Shown in pieces: positions 1 through 9,517 of a DNA stretch of 64,000 nucleotides. Both the position numbers and the translations under genes were made by a program. The stretch lies in assembly GCF_000510645.1 (NCBI RefSeq), contig NZ_KI783301.1:1494705-1558704 (forward strand). Reading direction: 5' to 3'. The stretch's first letter is position 1, and every line of letters starts with the position of its first letter. Under the pieces are notes generated by a model. That model was given only the letters and a program-made list of their open reading frames with translations. It searched no databases and was not told the DNA's origin. This DNA comes from Thermicanus aegyptius DSM 12793 (GTDB taxonomy: Bacteria; Bacillota; Bacilli; Thermicanales; Thermicanaceae).

Positions 1-1334
1 TACATGCCGCTTCAACCGGACAGATTTATATGGCGGTTGCTATTTTTTTGATCACCTATGCCATCATCATTACCGAAAAAGTTCATCGGGCTGTGATCGC
101 CCTCTTAGGGGCCGTTTTGGTCGTCGCCTTAGGGATTGTTCCTCTTGAAAATGCCTTTACGATTCATATCGATTGGAACACCATCACGCTCCTGATCGGC
201 ATGATGATTCTGGTGGGGATTACGAACCGGACAGGCGTTTTTCAGTTTCTGGCGGTCCGTTCCGCCCAGATGGTAAAGGGGAATCCTGCCAAGATTTTGC
301 TCATCCTCTCTCTCCTCACCGGGATCTTCTCCGCCTTTCTGGATAATGTGACCACCGTACTTCTCATCGTCCCGGTCACCTTTTCCATTACCCGGATTCT
401 AAAGGTAGATCCTTTTCCCTTTCTTATCGCCGAGGTGCTTGCTTCCAATATCGGGGGAACCGCCACACTGATCGGGGATCCTCCCAACATTATGATCGGA
501 CAGGCAAATAAACATCTAACTTTTAATGCCTTTCTCTTTCATCTCACCCCTCCCGTCCTTCTCATTCTATTGGTGACCATCGGCTTAATTTACCTTTTCT
601 ACCGGAAGAAGCTTAAAGTAACTCCCGAAAGACAGGCGGAGGTGATGAAGCTGGATGCCTCCGGCTATATTACGAATCGTCCCTTGATGTTAAAATCTTT
701 AGCCGTTCTTTTTCTCACCATTGCAGGTTTTTTCCTTCACTCGGTGATCCATGTCGAGACTTCGGTAATCGCCTTGGCGGGGGGGACGCTCCTTATGCTG
801 ATCGGGGTGAAGGAGCATGAAATTGAGGATGTTTTCCATTCCATCGAGTGGGGAACGATCTTCTTCTTCGCCGGTCTTTTCACCTTGGTAGGCGCCTTGG
901 TGGAGACGGGGGTGATCCAGGATTTGGCCCGGGGAGCTTTGGAGTTGACGGGGGGCACGGTGGAGTCCATTCCCCTTCTCTCCATGTTGATCTTGTGGGG
1001 TTCCGGTTTCGCCTCGGCCACGGTGGATAATATCCCCTTTGTAGCCACCATGATTCCTCTCATCAAAGATATCGGGATGGGAATGGGTCTTCCTCCCGAT
1101 TCCCCCATTCTCGATGTGCTCTGGTGGTCTCTGGCTTTAGGGGCCGACTTAGGCGGAAACGGAACGTTGATTGGAGCCTCCGCCAATGTGATCGTAGCAG
1201 GGCTGGCTGCGAAGGAAGGGCATCGCTTCGGTTATATGGATTTCCTAAAGCTCGGGGCTCCCCTCACCTTCATCGCCCTCATCCTTTCTACCATCTACAT
1301 CTTCTTCCGCTATTTACTTCCGTTTTTGGTGTAA
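1..1334 (+). CDS. ArsB/NhaD (SLC13-like) ion transporter, 5' truncated
   Basis: Polytopic membrane permease of the ion-transporter superfamily that includes ArsB and NhaD. The reading frame is open to the left edge. The ATG at 30 sits inside what looks like the first helix, so the true start is probably upstream and the gene is partial. Counting from that ATG, the first half-repeat has DNVTTV at 105-110 and a conserved SNIGGTATLIGDPPNIM stretch at about 139-155. The second half-repeat mirrors it with TVDNIPFV and GGNGTLIGASANV. This duplicated pattern is the family hallmark. Substrate (arsenite, sodium/proton or a dicarboxylate) cannot be told from sequence, and no ars regulator is nearby. 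The stop at 1332-1334 is followed by a hairpin that belongs to the next gene's leader. Confidence 0.85.
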   Translation, partial: HAASTGQIYMAVAIFLITYAIIITEKVHRAVIALLGAVLVVALGIVPLENAFTIHIDWNTITLLIGMMILVGITNRTGVFQFLAVRSAQMVKGNPAKILLILSLLTGIFSAFLDNVTTVLLIVPVTFSITRILKVDPFPFLIAEVLASNIGGTATLIGDPPNIMIGQANKHLTFNAFLFHLTPPVLLILLVTIGLIYLFYRKKLKVTPERQAEVMKLDASGYITNRPLMLKSLAVLFLTIAGFFLHSVIHVETSVIALAGGTLLMLIGVKEHEIEDVFHSIEWGTIFFFAGLFTLVGALVETGVIQDLARGALELTGGTVESIPLLSMLILWGSGFASATVDNIPFVATMIPLIKDIGMGMGLPPDSPILDVLWWSLALGADLGGNGTLIGASANVIVAGLAAKEGHRFGYMDFLKLGAPLTFIALILSTIYIFFRYLLPFLV

Positions 1335-1360
1335 CTTCCCCGCCTTTTCCGGGTATACCC

Positions 1361-1398
1361 CCCCTTTCTTCTCCCCACACTAGGGAAGAAGAAAGGGG
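1361..1398 (+). promoter_or_regulatory. Hairpin overlapping the ribosome-binding site of the YetF gene
   Basis: A 12-base perfect stem (1361-1372 with 1387-1398) extends by three more G-C pairs around a one-base bulge. Its 3' arm contains AAAGGGG, part of the purine-rich AAAGGGGAGG that serves as Shine-Dalgarno for the ATG at 1412. No T-run follows, so it is not a normal intrinsic terminator. Seen: stem and overlap. Inferred: it could block translation initiation. Confidence 0.5.
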
Positions 1399-1411
1399 AG
1401 GCTGATCGATC

Positions 1412-2104
1412 ATGAACGATTTTTGGATCATGATGTTTCGCACCTTGATCTTATATTTCTTTATCATGTTCTCCATGCGGATCATGGGGAAGCGGGAGAT
1501 CGGCAAGCTCTCTGTCTTTGACTTGGTGGTCTCCATCATTATTGCGGAAATTGCCGCTTTTACCATTGACGATCCGAAACTCGAATTTTACAAAGGGATC
1601 TTCCCCATCCTCCTTCTCGTGACCATTCAGATTCTCATTTCTTACCTTTCTTTAAAGAGCAAGAGCTTTCGGGAGATTGTTGAGGGGAAGAGCACGATTC
1701 TCATCGAGAAGGGAAAGATTAACGACCGGGAGATGGCCCGCCATCGGTATAATATGGACGACCTCCTGATACAGCTGCGGGAGAAGAACATCAGCAATCT
1801 GTCCGACGTGGAATTTGCCTTTTTGGAACCTTCAGGAAAGCTAAGCGTCATAAAAAAGCCGGAGAAAATGCCCGTTACCCTCTCCGACCTGGGACTTCCT
1901 CCGAAAGAGGAGGGCATGCCTCTTCCGGTCATCGTGGACGGAGAGGTGTTGGATGAGAATCTGGAGAAATTAGGGAAAACCCGCCTCTGGTTGAAGCAAC
2001 AGCTGAAGCCCTTTGGTTCTACCGATTTCCAGAAGGTCATGTTCGCCAGCGCTGATCCATATGGTCGACTCTACGTGGATTATAAGGACCCTCCCCAGAC
2101 GTAA
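1412..2104 (+). CDS. YetF/DUF421 family membrane protein (YrbG-like)
   Basis: A 230-residue protein. Three hydrophobic N-terminal segments lie at about 6-24, 32-55 and 58-75, followed by a soluble DUF421/YetF domain. The N-terminal SMRIMGKREIGKLSVFDLVV stretch is typical of the family. YetF-type domains are thought to face the cytoplasm, and some spore-formers use members in spore or germination functions. The exact role is unknown. In B. subtilis the homologue YrbG lies beside spoVB, and here it converges on spoVB with only 27 bases between stops. The ATG follows an AAAGGGGAGG site that is part of a strong hairpin, so expression may be controlled at translation. Confidence 0.88.
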   Translation: MNDFWIMMFRTLILYFFIMFSMRIMGKREIGKLSVFDLVVSIIIAEIAAFTIDDPKLEFYKGIFPILLLVTIQILISYLSLKSKSFREIVEGKSTILIEKGKINDREMARHRYNMDDLLIQLREKNISNLSDVEFAFLEPSGKLSVIKKPEKMPVTLSDLGLPPKEEGMPLPVIVDGEVLDENLEKLGKTRLWLKQQLKPFGSTDFQKVMFASADPYGRLYVDYKDPPQT

Positions 2105-2131
2105 TCGTATGCCGGCGATCTCTTCCTCCCA

Positions 2132-3697
2132 TTAATTCCTGAACCATTTACCGATCCAAGGCATGCGTACTAGATCCCGTCTCTCCATGCCCCGCACCAG
2201 AAAGAGGAGGATCAGGTAAAGGACGAAGGAGAGAAGGAGGGTAAGCGGGAGTGCTCCTTTCGCCGGCAGGCGCTGCAGGAGAAAATCATGGAGAAAGGGG
2301 CTGAACGCACCTGTTCCTAAAATGGCTAAAAGGATGCGGACGTATGGTTTCCAGGGGATTTTCCATTCCACCCGCATGCGAAGGCTAAAAAAGTGAAGAA
2401 GGGTGACGAGCATCATCCCGACGTTTATCGCCAGTGCTACTCCTGCGATGTTTAGTTCGGGGCGGGAGGCGAGCAGGAGGATGAGGAGGCTCTTCACGAT
2501 CGCTCCGTAAAGGGAATTGTAAAAGGAAGCACGCGCCATATTTAATCCTTGCAAGGCAGCGGCCAGGGGTCCTTGGAAATAGAGAAAGGGGGCAAAGGGA
2601 GCCACCACCTGTAGAAGCATCCCCACTTGGGGGGCCCCAAAGAGGAAGTCGGTCAGTTCCCGGGCAAAAAGGAGAAAGAAGAGGATAAAGGGAGTGGTGA
2701 CCAGGAAGGTAAGGCGGAGCGTCTGGTTTAACCTCATGCCGATCTGTTCTGTTTTTTTTTCCGCATAGGCACCAGCTACGGCAGGAACGAGGGAGACGGA
2801 GAGCGAATAGGTAAGGGTAGTGGGAAACCAGATGAGGAACATGGCGAGCCCGCTCAGCTCCCCGTAGAGGGCTGTTGCCATGGCGGCTCCAATACCTGCC
2901 AGGCCTAAGCTCTGGGCGACCAAGATCGGTTCTACGGCGTAGGAGAAAGATCCGACCAAACTTGAGGCGGTTACCGGAAGTGAGATGTTGAAGAGCTCGA
3001 AGAAGCTCCTTTTTAGCTCCGTACCGTTTCGTGACAAATGGGAATATGAAGAGGTAACCAGGATTCTTCTCGCTTTCCGGAAGTGGGAAAGCAGGTAGAT
3101 CAGGCTGGCGAGCTCTCCTAGTCCCATCCCGATCATGAGTCCCATCGCCGCCATCCCCAGTCCATAGGGTAATAGATAATAGGAAAGGAGAATCATAGCC
3201 AGGATACGGAAAAAGCTCTCCACGATGGAAGAGAGGGCAGGAGGCGTCATGTTCTGGATTCCTTGGAAGTATCCTCGCAAAATGGTGGAGAGGGCGATGA
3301 TGGGGATGGCGGGGATCATGCTGAGCAGCGGATAGAAGACCCTCTCATCGGTATAGAAGGAGCGGGCCATCCAACCCGCTCCGAAGAGGAGGATGGGGAT
3401 GAGGAGAAGATTGATGATGAGGACCATAAGCGCCGCCATGATCAGTGAGAAGCGGATTTTACGGGCATCGCCGACGGCAGAGGCTTCCGCCACCACCTTG
3501 GAGAGGGAGACGTTGAGCCCGAAGCGTGCCATGGTGAGAAAAAAGATAAAAAGGGGAAATACCATTTGGTAGAGTCCGATACCTTCTGTCCCGATCGTCC
3601 GTGGTAAAACCGCTTTCGGAATAAAACCGAGCAATCGATTGATCATGCCTGCGGCGAGGAGAATGAGGGCTCCCTGGAAAAAGGTTTGGCGGGCCAT
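2132..3697 (-). CDS. spoVB: Stage V sporulation protein B, polysaccharide-flippase family
   Basis: A 521-residue protein with about 14 transmembrane helices, of the MOP/Wzx-like exporter superfamily. It starts MARQTFFQGALILLAAGMIN and contains IGLYQM and YFQGIQNM, typical of SpoVB. In B. subtilis SpoVB is needed for spore cortex formation, and related proteins move lipid-linked peptidoglycan precursors. Length matches the family (about 518). The start is backed by an AGGAAGG site upstream on the minus strand. It is divergent from comN and convergent with the YetF gene. Strong evidence that the host sporulates. Confidence 0.93.
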   Translation of the reverse strand: MARQTFFQGALILLAAGMINRLLGFIPKAVLPRTIGTEGIGLYQMVFPLFIFFLTMARFGLNVSLSKVVAEASAVGDARKIRFSLIMAALMVLIINLLLIPILLFGAGWMARSFYTDERVFYPLLSMIPAIPIIALSTILRGYFQGIQNMTPPALSSIVESFFRILAMILLSYYLLPYGLGMAAMGLMIGMGLGELASLIYLLSHFRKARRILVTSSYSHLSRNGTELKRSFFELFNISLPVTASSLVGSFSYAVEPILVAQSLGLAGIGAAMATALYGELSGLAMFLIWFPTTLTYSLSVSLVPAVAGAYAEKKTEQIGMRLNQTLRLTFLVTTPFILFFLLFARELTDFLFGAPQVGMLLQVVAPFAPFLYFQGPLAAALQGLNMARASFYNSLYGAIVKSLLILLLASRPELNIAGVALAINVGMMLVTLLHFFSLRMRVEWKIPWKPYVRILLAILGTGAFSPFLHDFLLQRLPAKGALPLTLLLSFVLYLILLFLVRGMERRDLVRMPWIGKWFRN

Positions 3698-3849
3698 GCG
3701 ATTCTTCCTTCCTGTCTCATCTATCTTTACTTATATGGGACAAGGAGAAGATGCATGACTTCTTTTTCTTTCGAAGAAGTTGCGTGCTGGATTTTTTTAT
3801 GTTCGGAGCAGGGTATGGAGAGGAAAAGAGGGAAAAGGGGGAGGTTAAC

Positions 3850-4164
3850 GTGGGATTTGATCTAAACGATGTGATTCAACAATTGGGTCGGGAGGAAGCC
3901 CTAAAGAGAATGGAGGATCATAGCTCCTTGGACGGCTTGGAGGAATCGGTGGTCAAAGAACTTCTCCATCTCTGTGAAATGAAGTCGGAAGAACTTACCT
4001 TGATGGGGTATGAAAAAGTGGAGAAGGAGGAAATTTGGGCCTACCTGAAAGGAAAGAATAAAAAGGAGAGCCCGCCCCTCCATCGCCTGGTCAATCAGAT
4101 TCTCTCATTAAAGCCGAATGATCTCATGAATTGGCTTACGATCAATGCGTATAAAGGGAAGTAG
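3850..4164 (+). CDS. comN: Post-transcriptional regulator ComN-like
   Basis: A small helical cytoplasmic protein of 104 residues, similar to ComN/YrzD, which in B. subtilis acts post-transcriptionally on comE mRNA. An ATG at 3751 in the same frame would add 33 residues rich in Phe with no ribosome site. The GTG at 3850 is preceded by GGGGGAGG with good spacing, and the resulting protein begins VGFDLNDVIQQL and is close to the usual length (about 98). Position upstream of secDF matches B. subtilis yrzD. No catalytic motif is visible. Confidence 0.75.
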   Translation: MGFDLNDVIQQLGREEALKRMEDHSSLDGLEESVVKELLHLCEMKSEELTLMGYEKVEKEEIWAYLKGKNKKESPPLHRLVNQILSLKPNDLMNWLTINAYKGK

Positions 4165-4174
4165 GGAGGTTCAT

Positions 4175-4204
4175 TTGACAATACTTTTTTACCCTGCCTA
4201 TAAT
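4175..4204 (+). promoter_or_regulatory. SigA-type promoter of secD
   Basis: TTGACA at 4175-4180 and TATAAT at 4199-4204 with an 18-base spacer are both consensus hexamers. It lies just after the comN stop and about 40 bases before the secD start, so secDF has its own promoter. Confidence 0.85.
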
Positions 4205-4244
4205 AGAACTGTTTGGGTGCAATCGAGAAGGAGCGTGTCTACAT

Positions 4245-5477
4245 ATGGTGAAATGGAACCGAGTTGTACTCTTTTTTCTCCTCACCCTCCTCATCTTTTT
4301 GGTGATGGGCTTTACCTTTCAACCGATTTTGAATGGGGTGACTCTGGGGCTTGATCTAAAGGGCGGCTTTGAAATTCTTTATCAGTTGCAGCCTACGGAA
4401 GGGACAAAGGTAACAGGAGATCTGCTCTCCCAGACCAAGGATGTGCTGGAACGGAGGATCTCAGTCCTAGGTGTGGCGGAACCGGATATTAGCATCGAAT
4501 ATCCGGACCGGATCCGCATCCAATTGGCCGGTGTGACCAATCAGGATGAGGCCCGTAAAATCCTTGCCACCGAGGCGAATCTTACCTTTCGTGACATGTC
4601 GGGAAAAGTGTTAATGACGGGTGCCGACTTGAAAGAGGGGGGAGCGGGCGTCGGATTCGACAACCTGGGGAAACCCCTCGTTACGTTAAAACTGAAGGAT
4701 GCCGGGAAATTCGAAAAGATTACCCGGGATTACTTAGGACAACAGATCGGAATTTATCTGGATGATAACCTGCTGCAGGCGCCTAAGGTGCAAGCGATCA
4801 TTCCCGGCGGGGAAGCCACCATTACCGGACAGGAGAGCGTTCAAGCCGCTCAGGAATTAGCGGGCTTGCTAAACGCCGGGGCTTTGCCGGTGAAGCTGAA
4901 TGAGATCTCCTCCACTTCGGTAAGCGCTACTCTAGGGCAAATGGCTTTGCAGCGGGGGATCTTCGCCGGGATGATTACCGGGAGCTTCATCCTCCTTTTT
5001 ATGCTTCTCTTCTATCGCCTTCCAGGGTTTGTTGCCATCATCACCTTAACCGTTTACATCTATCTTCTCCTGTTAACGATGGTGTTGATGGGAGCCACGC
5101 TTACACTCCCAGGCATTGCAGCCTTCATTTTAGGGGTGGGAATGGCGGTGGATGCCAACATTATTACGTATGAACGGATCAAAGATGAAATTCGGAGCGG
5201 CAAGACCCTCCTCTCCTCTTTCCGAGCCGGTACCCGGCGCAGCTTCCTAACGATCTTGGATGCCAACATTACAACCATTATTGCAGGGATCGTTCTCTTT
5301 ATTTTTGGGACAAGCGCCATAAAAGGGTTTGCGGTCATCTTAATCTTAAGTAACGTTTTAAGCATCTTGACCAATGTGGGATTATCCCGGATCTTATTGA
5401 GTTTATTGGTGCGGAGCAATTGGTTAAACAAACCCTTTTATTACGGCGTGAAGGAGAGTGAGATCGGTGAGCTATAA
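4245..5477 (+). CDS. secD: Protein translocase subunit SecD
   Basis: Accessory subunit of the Sec translocon that uses the proton motive force to complete export. The 410-residue protein has an N-terminal helix, LGLDLKGG just after it (the conserved D1 motif), a periplasm-side P1 domain, and a C-terminal five-helix bundle with GVGMAVDANIITYERIKDE. It is separate from SecF, unlike the fused SecDF of B. subtilis. The ATG follows AAGGAG at about 4230. It overlaps the start of secF, consistent with translational coupling. Confidence 0.96.
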   Translation: MVKWNRVVLFFLLTLLIFLVMGFTFQPILNGVTLGLDLKGGFEILYQLQPTEGTKVTGDLLSQTKDVLERRISVLGVAEPDISIEYPDRIRIQLAGVTNQDEARKILATEANLTFRDMSGKVLMTGADLKEGGAGVGFDNLGKPLVTLKLKDAGKFEKITRDYLGQQIGIYLDDNLLQAPKVQAIIPGGEATITGQESVQAAQELAGLLNAGALPVKLNEISSTSVSATLGQMALQRGIFAGMITGSFILLFMLLFYRLPGFVAIITLTVYIYLLLLTMVLMGATLTLPGIAAFILGVGMAVDANIITYERIKDEIRSGKTLLSSFRAGTRRSFLTILDANITTIIAGIVLFIFGTSAIKGFAVILILSNVLSILTNVGLSRILLSLLVRSNWLNKPFYYGVKESEIGEL

Positions 5478-6387
5478 TCCGTTTTTCTATCGGTGGGATT
5501 TCGTAAAGAGGAGAAAGCTCTTCTTCATTCTCTCTTTAACCTTGATCGCATTAGGCTTGATTTCCCTTATATTTCGTGGTCTTAATCTAAGCGTCGACTT
5601 CACGAGCGGGAGTCGGGTGGAGGTGCTCATCGGCAAACCATTTACGGAGGCGGAGATCCGAAATCTCCTCGCGCCTAAAAATATGATCCCGAGTTCCTTT
5701 CAGATGACAGGGCAAGGAGAGAACCTTACCGCCGTCCTCACCTATAAAGGAACGATTACCAAAGAACAATTTGCCGAGCTAAAAACCCTTTTTACCGAGA
5801 AATACGGAAAACAGGTCTCCCTCAATGAGAGCACGGTAAGTCCGCAAGTGGGCAGGGAGTTGGCCCAGAAGGCGCTTCTTTCCGTCCTGATCGCCTCGAT
5901 CGGGATTATCCTTTACGTCACCATACGGTATGAATACCGGTTCGCGATCTCTTCCGTTCTTGCCCTTCTCCATGATACGCTGATCGTGATTGGAATTTTT
6001 TCCCTCATTCAGGTAGAGGTAGATCTTACCTTTATCGTTGCTCTTCTCACCATCATCGGTTATTCCATCAACGATACGATTGTAACGTTCGACCGCATTC
6101 GAGAAAACATGCGGAAGATGAAGATCAAAAAAGTGGAAGATGTGGAGAACCTGGTAAATCGAAGCATCCAGGAGACGTTGGTTCGTTCCGTCAATACGGT
6201 CATGACGGTTCTTTTCGGGGCGGTGGCTCTTCTGATCTTTGGAGGTCCGGGAGTCTTTACCTTCTCCTTGGCGTTAACCTTTGGCCTCTTCTTTGGTGCC
6301 TATTCCTCCATCTTTATCGCCAGCCAGCTATGGGTGCAGTGGAAGGAATGGGATCTTAAGAGGGCAAAGCTTAAACCGGAGGCTTAG
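5467..6387 (+). CDS. secF: Protein translocase subunit SecF
   Basis: Partner of SecD in the Sec export machinery, with six membrane helices. The N-terminal FVKRRKLFFILSLTLI helix and SVDFTSGSRVEV (conserved F1 motif) are followed by the SecF bundle with GYSINDTIVTFDRIRENM. A GTG at 5458 is also in frame, but it is one base from the AAGGAG at 5451-5456. The GTG at 5467 has normal spacing and gives MSYNPFFYRWDFVKRRK (306 residues), so I chose it. It overlaps the end of secD by 11 bases. Confidence 0.95.
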   Translation: MSYNPFFYRWDFVKRRKLFFILSLTLIALGLISLIFRGLNLSVDFTSGSRVEVLIGKPFTEAEIRNLLAPKNMIPSSFQMTGQGENLTAVLTYKGTITKEQFAELKTLFTEKYGKQVSLNESTVSPQVGRELAQKALLSVLIASIGIILYVTIRYEYRFAISSVLALLHDTLIVIGIFSLIQVEVDLTFIVALLTIIGYSINDTIVTFDRIRENMRKMKIKKVEDVENLVNRSIQETLVRSVNTVMTVLFGAVALLIFGGPGVFTFSLALTFGLFFGAYSSIFIASQLWVQWKEWDLKRAKLKPEA

Positions 6388-6503
6388 GGTTGAAAGGGGT
6401 AAGCCTCTTCGTGCCGGCCTGTAAAGAGGAGCTTGAAATTTAGCCCATTTTGAAGAAACCTGGGAAGGAATTGCCCGACAGAAGTACGACAGGGGAAGGA
6501 ACG

Positions 6504-8885
6504 ATGATTGCTTCAGCAACGAAATGGGTTTTGGAGGAAGTGGGAATAGAGGAGGCCCAAAAAGTAGCGGGGGAGTTTAAGATTTCGCCCCTTTTGGCCC
6601 GCCTCCTTCTGATCAGAGGAATAAAGAGAGAGGAAGAGATTGAATCGTTTCTCCATCCGGAGAGGTTTACGCCTCCCTCTCCGGATCTTCTTCCGGATCT
6701 GATAAAGGGAAAGGAAAGAATCCGTAAAGCCGTTGAGAAGAGGGAAAAAATCTGGGTCTACGGCGATTATGATACGGATGGGGTGATGAGTGCCACCCTG
6801 CTTTATCATCTCTTAAAGAGATTGGGGGCCGATTTCTCCCTCTATATTCCGAACCGTTTTCAGGAAGGGTATGGTCTTCATAAAGAGGCGGTGAGGAAGG
6901 CAGGGAGGGAGGGAGTACGCCTTCTTATCACCGTCGATACGGGGGTTTCTGCGGTAGCGGAAGTAGAGGAAGCGAAGGCGTTAGGCATCGATGTGATCAT
7001 CACCGATCACCATGAACCGCCGAGGTCATTGCCGGCTGCCTATGCAGTGATCAATCCGAAACGGCCCGATTCCCCCTATCCTCATCCTGCCTTGTGCGGT
7101 GCCGGGGTCGCCTTAAAATTGGCTCAGGCCTTGATCGGTGAAGTTCCCGAGGAGTGGTGGTCTTGGGCCGCGATCGGGACCATCGCCGATCTAGTCCCTT
7201 TATTGGGCGAGAATCGATATATTGCTTACCGAGGCTTAAAAGCTCTTTCCCATGCGGACCACCCGGGTCTTCTGGCTTTATTGGAAAAGGTCGGCCTTCA
7301 GGGGAAACGACTTGATGCCGGTCATGTCGCTTTTATCATCGCTCCCCGAATTAATGCAGCGGGACGGATGGAGGATGCCTCTCTTCCCTTAAAACTTTTT
7401 ACCACGGCGGAGATGGAGGAGGCTTTCAAACTGGCGGAGAGGCTGGAGGAGCTGAATCAGAGGAGACAGGCGCTGGTAGAAGAGATCTACCAACAAGCGG
7501 AGGAAGAGGCTCTCCACCTAAAGGCGAAAGGATTTGATGAAGTCCTCCTTGTTTCCGGAGAGGCGTGGCACGAAGGGGTGATCGGGATTGTCGCCTCCCG
7601 TCTGGTGGAGAGATTTCATCGACCTGCTTTTGTCCTCGCCGTCGATCCCCAAACCAAGGTGGCGAAGGGCTCCGCCCGCTCCATTCCCGGATTTGACCTT
7701 TACAGAGGGCTTACGGAGGCGAAAGATCTTCTGCTCCGTTACGGAGGGCATACCATGGCCGCAGGCTTATCCATCCATCAAGACCGGATTGATGATCTCC
7801 GCCGCTTTCTTTGTGAACGGGCGAGAGAGCTCCTTACGGAGGAAGATTATCTTCCAAAAACGAGAATCGACCTGGAGGTTAAGCTGTCCGACCTCACCAT
7901 TCCCTTCGCCGAGGAATTGGAACGGTTAGCTCCCTTTGGGGTCGGAAATCCGGAACCTTTGTTTCTCCTGCGGGGAGTGGAGATTGAGAGCATCCGTAGG
8001 GTGGGGAGAGAGGGAGACCATCTCAAATGGCGGCTTAAGCAGGACAATTTTTTCCTGGACGGAATCGCCTTTCGGCAAGGGGAAAAAGAGGCACTTATTT
8101 CCCCCTCTTCCCGGGTTCATTTCGTAGGGCAAATAGGGATTCAGGAGTGGAACGGGAGGAAGAAGCTGCAATTTTACATTCAGGATCTCGCGATTCCTGG
8201 AATCCAGGTCTTTGATCGGCGGGGAAGCTCCCGACGACTGGAAATTCTCCTCTCTATTCCCGATAAAAAACGGCAAGCCCTTCTTTATTTTCACAAGCGC
8301 CACCGTCCTTTCTTGGAAGAGAAAAAGGAAGAGTTTAAAGGCTTGCTCATTCCTGTGAACCGGAGAGGAGAACCCCTTTGTCAAGAAGTGATTCCCTTCG
8401 GGGAGATAAAGCAGGTGATTCTTTATGACCTGCCGGAAACGTTTGCTTCGTTGCGGAGTTTGCGACTTTTCCCCAACATGGAAGAACTATGGCTTTTAAG
8501 CGGGGAGGAGGAGAGGGAGGGTTATCCCCGCCGTCTACCTTCCCGGGAGGAGTTTATCCGGTTTTATTCAATCCTTCATCAGCGAAAAGGGATTGCATTG
8601 GACGGAGAAATATGGGATATTGGTATGCGGAACGGGTTTAGCCGGGAGATCCTTACCTTTATCCTGAAGGTCTTCCACGAGCTTCGTCTCGTTCGGGTGG
8701 AGGGAGGAACCCTACGTCTGGGAGAGACGCTGAAGAAGCGTTCTTTCGAGGAATCCCCTACTTACCGATGGTTAAAGGAATCCCTCGCCGTAGAGGAGGC
8801 GCTCCTCTTTTCCACGCCCCAGAATATTCTAGAATGGTTGATCCAGGGTGTAGGACATCCTGGATATGAGGAGGGTATCGGATGA
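6504..8885 (+). CDS. recJ: Single-stranded-DNA exonuclease RecJ
   Basis: 5'-3' ssDNA exonuclease for recombination and mismatch repair, of the DHH phosphoesterase superfamily. Visible motifs include [33 protein letters not shown] (the DHH signature) and [14 protein letters not shown]. They are followed by DHHA1 ([13 protein letters not shown]), an OB-like domain, and the extra C-terminal domain seen in Bacillus-type RecJ. A TTG at 6450 lies in frame, but the ATG at 6504 follows AGGGGAAGGA and yields 793 residues, close to B. subtilis RecJ. The stop overlaps the apt start by four bases (ATGA). Confidence 0.95.
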   Translation: MIASATKWVLEEVGIEEAQKVAGEFKISPLLARLLLIRGIKREEEIESFLHPERFTPPSPDLLPDLIKGKERIRKAVEKREKIWVYGDYDTDGVMSATLLYHLLKRLGADFSLYIPNRFQEGYGLHKEAVRKAGREGVRLLITVDTGVSAVAEVEEAKALGIDVIITDHHEPPRSLPAAYAVINPKRPDSPYPHPALCGAGVALKLAQALIGEVPEEWWSWAAIGTIADLVPLLGENRYIAYRGLKALSHADHPGLLALLEKVGLQGKRLDAGHVAFIIAPRINAAGRMEDASLPLKLFTTAEMEEAFKLAERLEELNQRRQALVEEIYQQAEEEALHLKAKGFDEVLLVSGEAWHEGVIGIVASRLVERFHRPAFVLAVDPQTKVAKGSARSIPGFDLYRGLTEAKDLLLRYGGHTMAAGLSIHQDRIDDLRRFLCERARELLTEEDYLPKTRIDLEVKLSDLTIPFAEELERLAPFGVGNPEPLFLLRGVEIESIRRVGREGDHLKWRLKQDNFFLDGIAFRQGEKEALISPSSRVHFVGQIGIQEWNGRKKLQFYIQDLAIPGIQVFDRRGSSRRLEILLSIPDKKRQALLYFHKRHRPFLEEKKEEFKGLLIPVNRRGEPLCQEVIPFGEIKQVILYDLPETFASLRSLRLFPNMEELWLLSGEEEREGYPRRLPSREEFIRFYSILHQRKGIALDGEIWDIGMRNGFSREILTFILKVFHELRLVRVEGGTLRLGETLKKRSFEESPTYRWLKESLAVEEALLFSTPQNILEWLIQGVGHPGYEEGIG

Positions 8886-9397
8886 TCAATTTAAAGGATT
8901 ATATTCGCATTATCCCGGATTTTCCCCAGCCCGGCATCGTATTTAAGGATATTACCACCCTGCTGAAAGATGGAATAGCTTACAAAGAAGCGATTGACGC
9001 CATGGTGGAGCATGCGGAAAAATTAAATATCGATCTTATCGCAGGACCGGAAGCCAGGGGATTCGTAATCGGAGCGCCCATCGCCTATGCCTTGGGGGTG
9101 GGTTTCGTCCCCATCCGAAAGTCGGGGAAACTTCCTGCCGAGACCGTTACCGTAGAGTATGAGAAGGAGTATGGAATCGATGTCCTGGCGATCCATCAGG
9201 ATGCCATCAAGCCCGGACAGAAGGTTCTCGTCTGTGACGACCTTTTAGCCACCGGCGGGACGATTAAATCAACGGTTGAGTTGGTGAAAAAATTGGGCGG
9301 AGATGTGGTTGGCACCGCTTTCCTCATCGAACTGACCTATCTGGAAGGAAGGAAAAATCTCGGAGATCTGGATGTATTTTCTTTGGTTAAATATTAA
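8882..9397 (+). CDS. apt: Adenine phosphoribosyltransferase
   Basis: Converts adenine and PRPP to AMP in purine salvage. The 171-residue protein matches the family length. It contains the PRPP-binding [13 protein letters not shown] motif and the GPEARGF and [11 protein letters not shown] stretches characteristic of APRT. It is translationally coupled to recJ through an ATGA overlap, as in B. subtilis recJ-apt-relA. A hairpin with a T-rich tail follows, so transcription may end here before rel. Confidence 0.96.
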   Translation: MINLKDYIRIIPDFPQPGIVFKDITTLLKDGIAYKEAIDAMVEHAEKLNIDLIAGPEARGFVIGAPIAYALGVGFVPIRKSGKLPAETVTVEYEKEYGIDVLAIHQDAIKPGQKVLVCDDLLATGGTIKSTVELVKKLGGDVVGTAFLIELTYLEGRKNLGDLDVFSLVKY

Positions 9398-9417
9398 AAA
9401 GGTGGCGATACGGTTGG

Positions 9418-9453
9418 AGGGATAGAAACTTTGTTTCTGTCCCTTTACTTTTT
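9418..9453 (+). terminator. Intrinsic terminator after apt
   Basis: An 11-base stem (9418-9428 with 9434-9444, one U-G pair) around a 5-base loop is followed by TTACTTTTT. Confidence 0.75.
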
Positions 9454-9517
9454 GTATGAGATTAAAGATAATAGATAAATAATAAAGATTTATGAGAAAT
9501 AAGGGGTAAATTGACGA

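Noticed and set aside
3757-3782. ACTTCTT/AAGAAGT inverted repeat upstream of comN
   Set aside because: Seven-base arms in a very T-rich tract; could arise by chance, and no adjoining promoter or gene end fits.
6395-6440. Imperfect inverted repeat between secF and recJ
   Set aside because: Arms AAGCCTCTT and AAGAGGAGCTT pair only with a bulge and the tail is not T-rich, so it does not support a terminator call.
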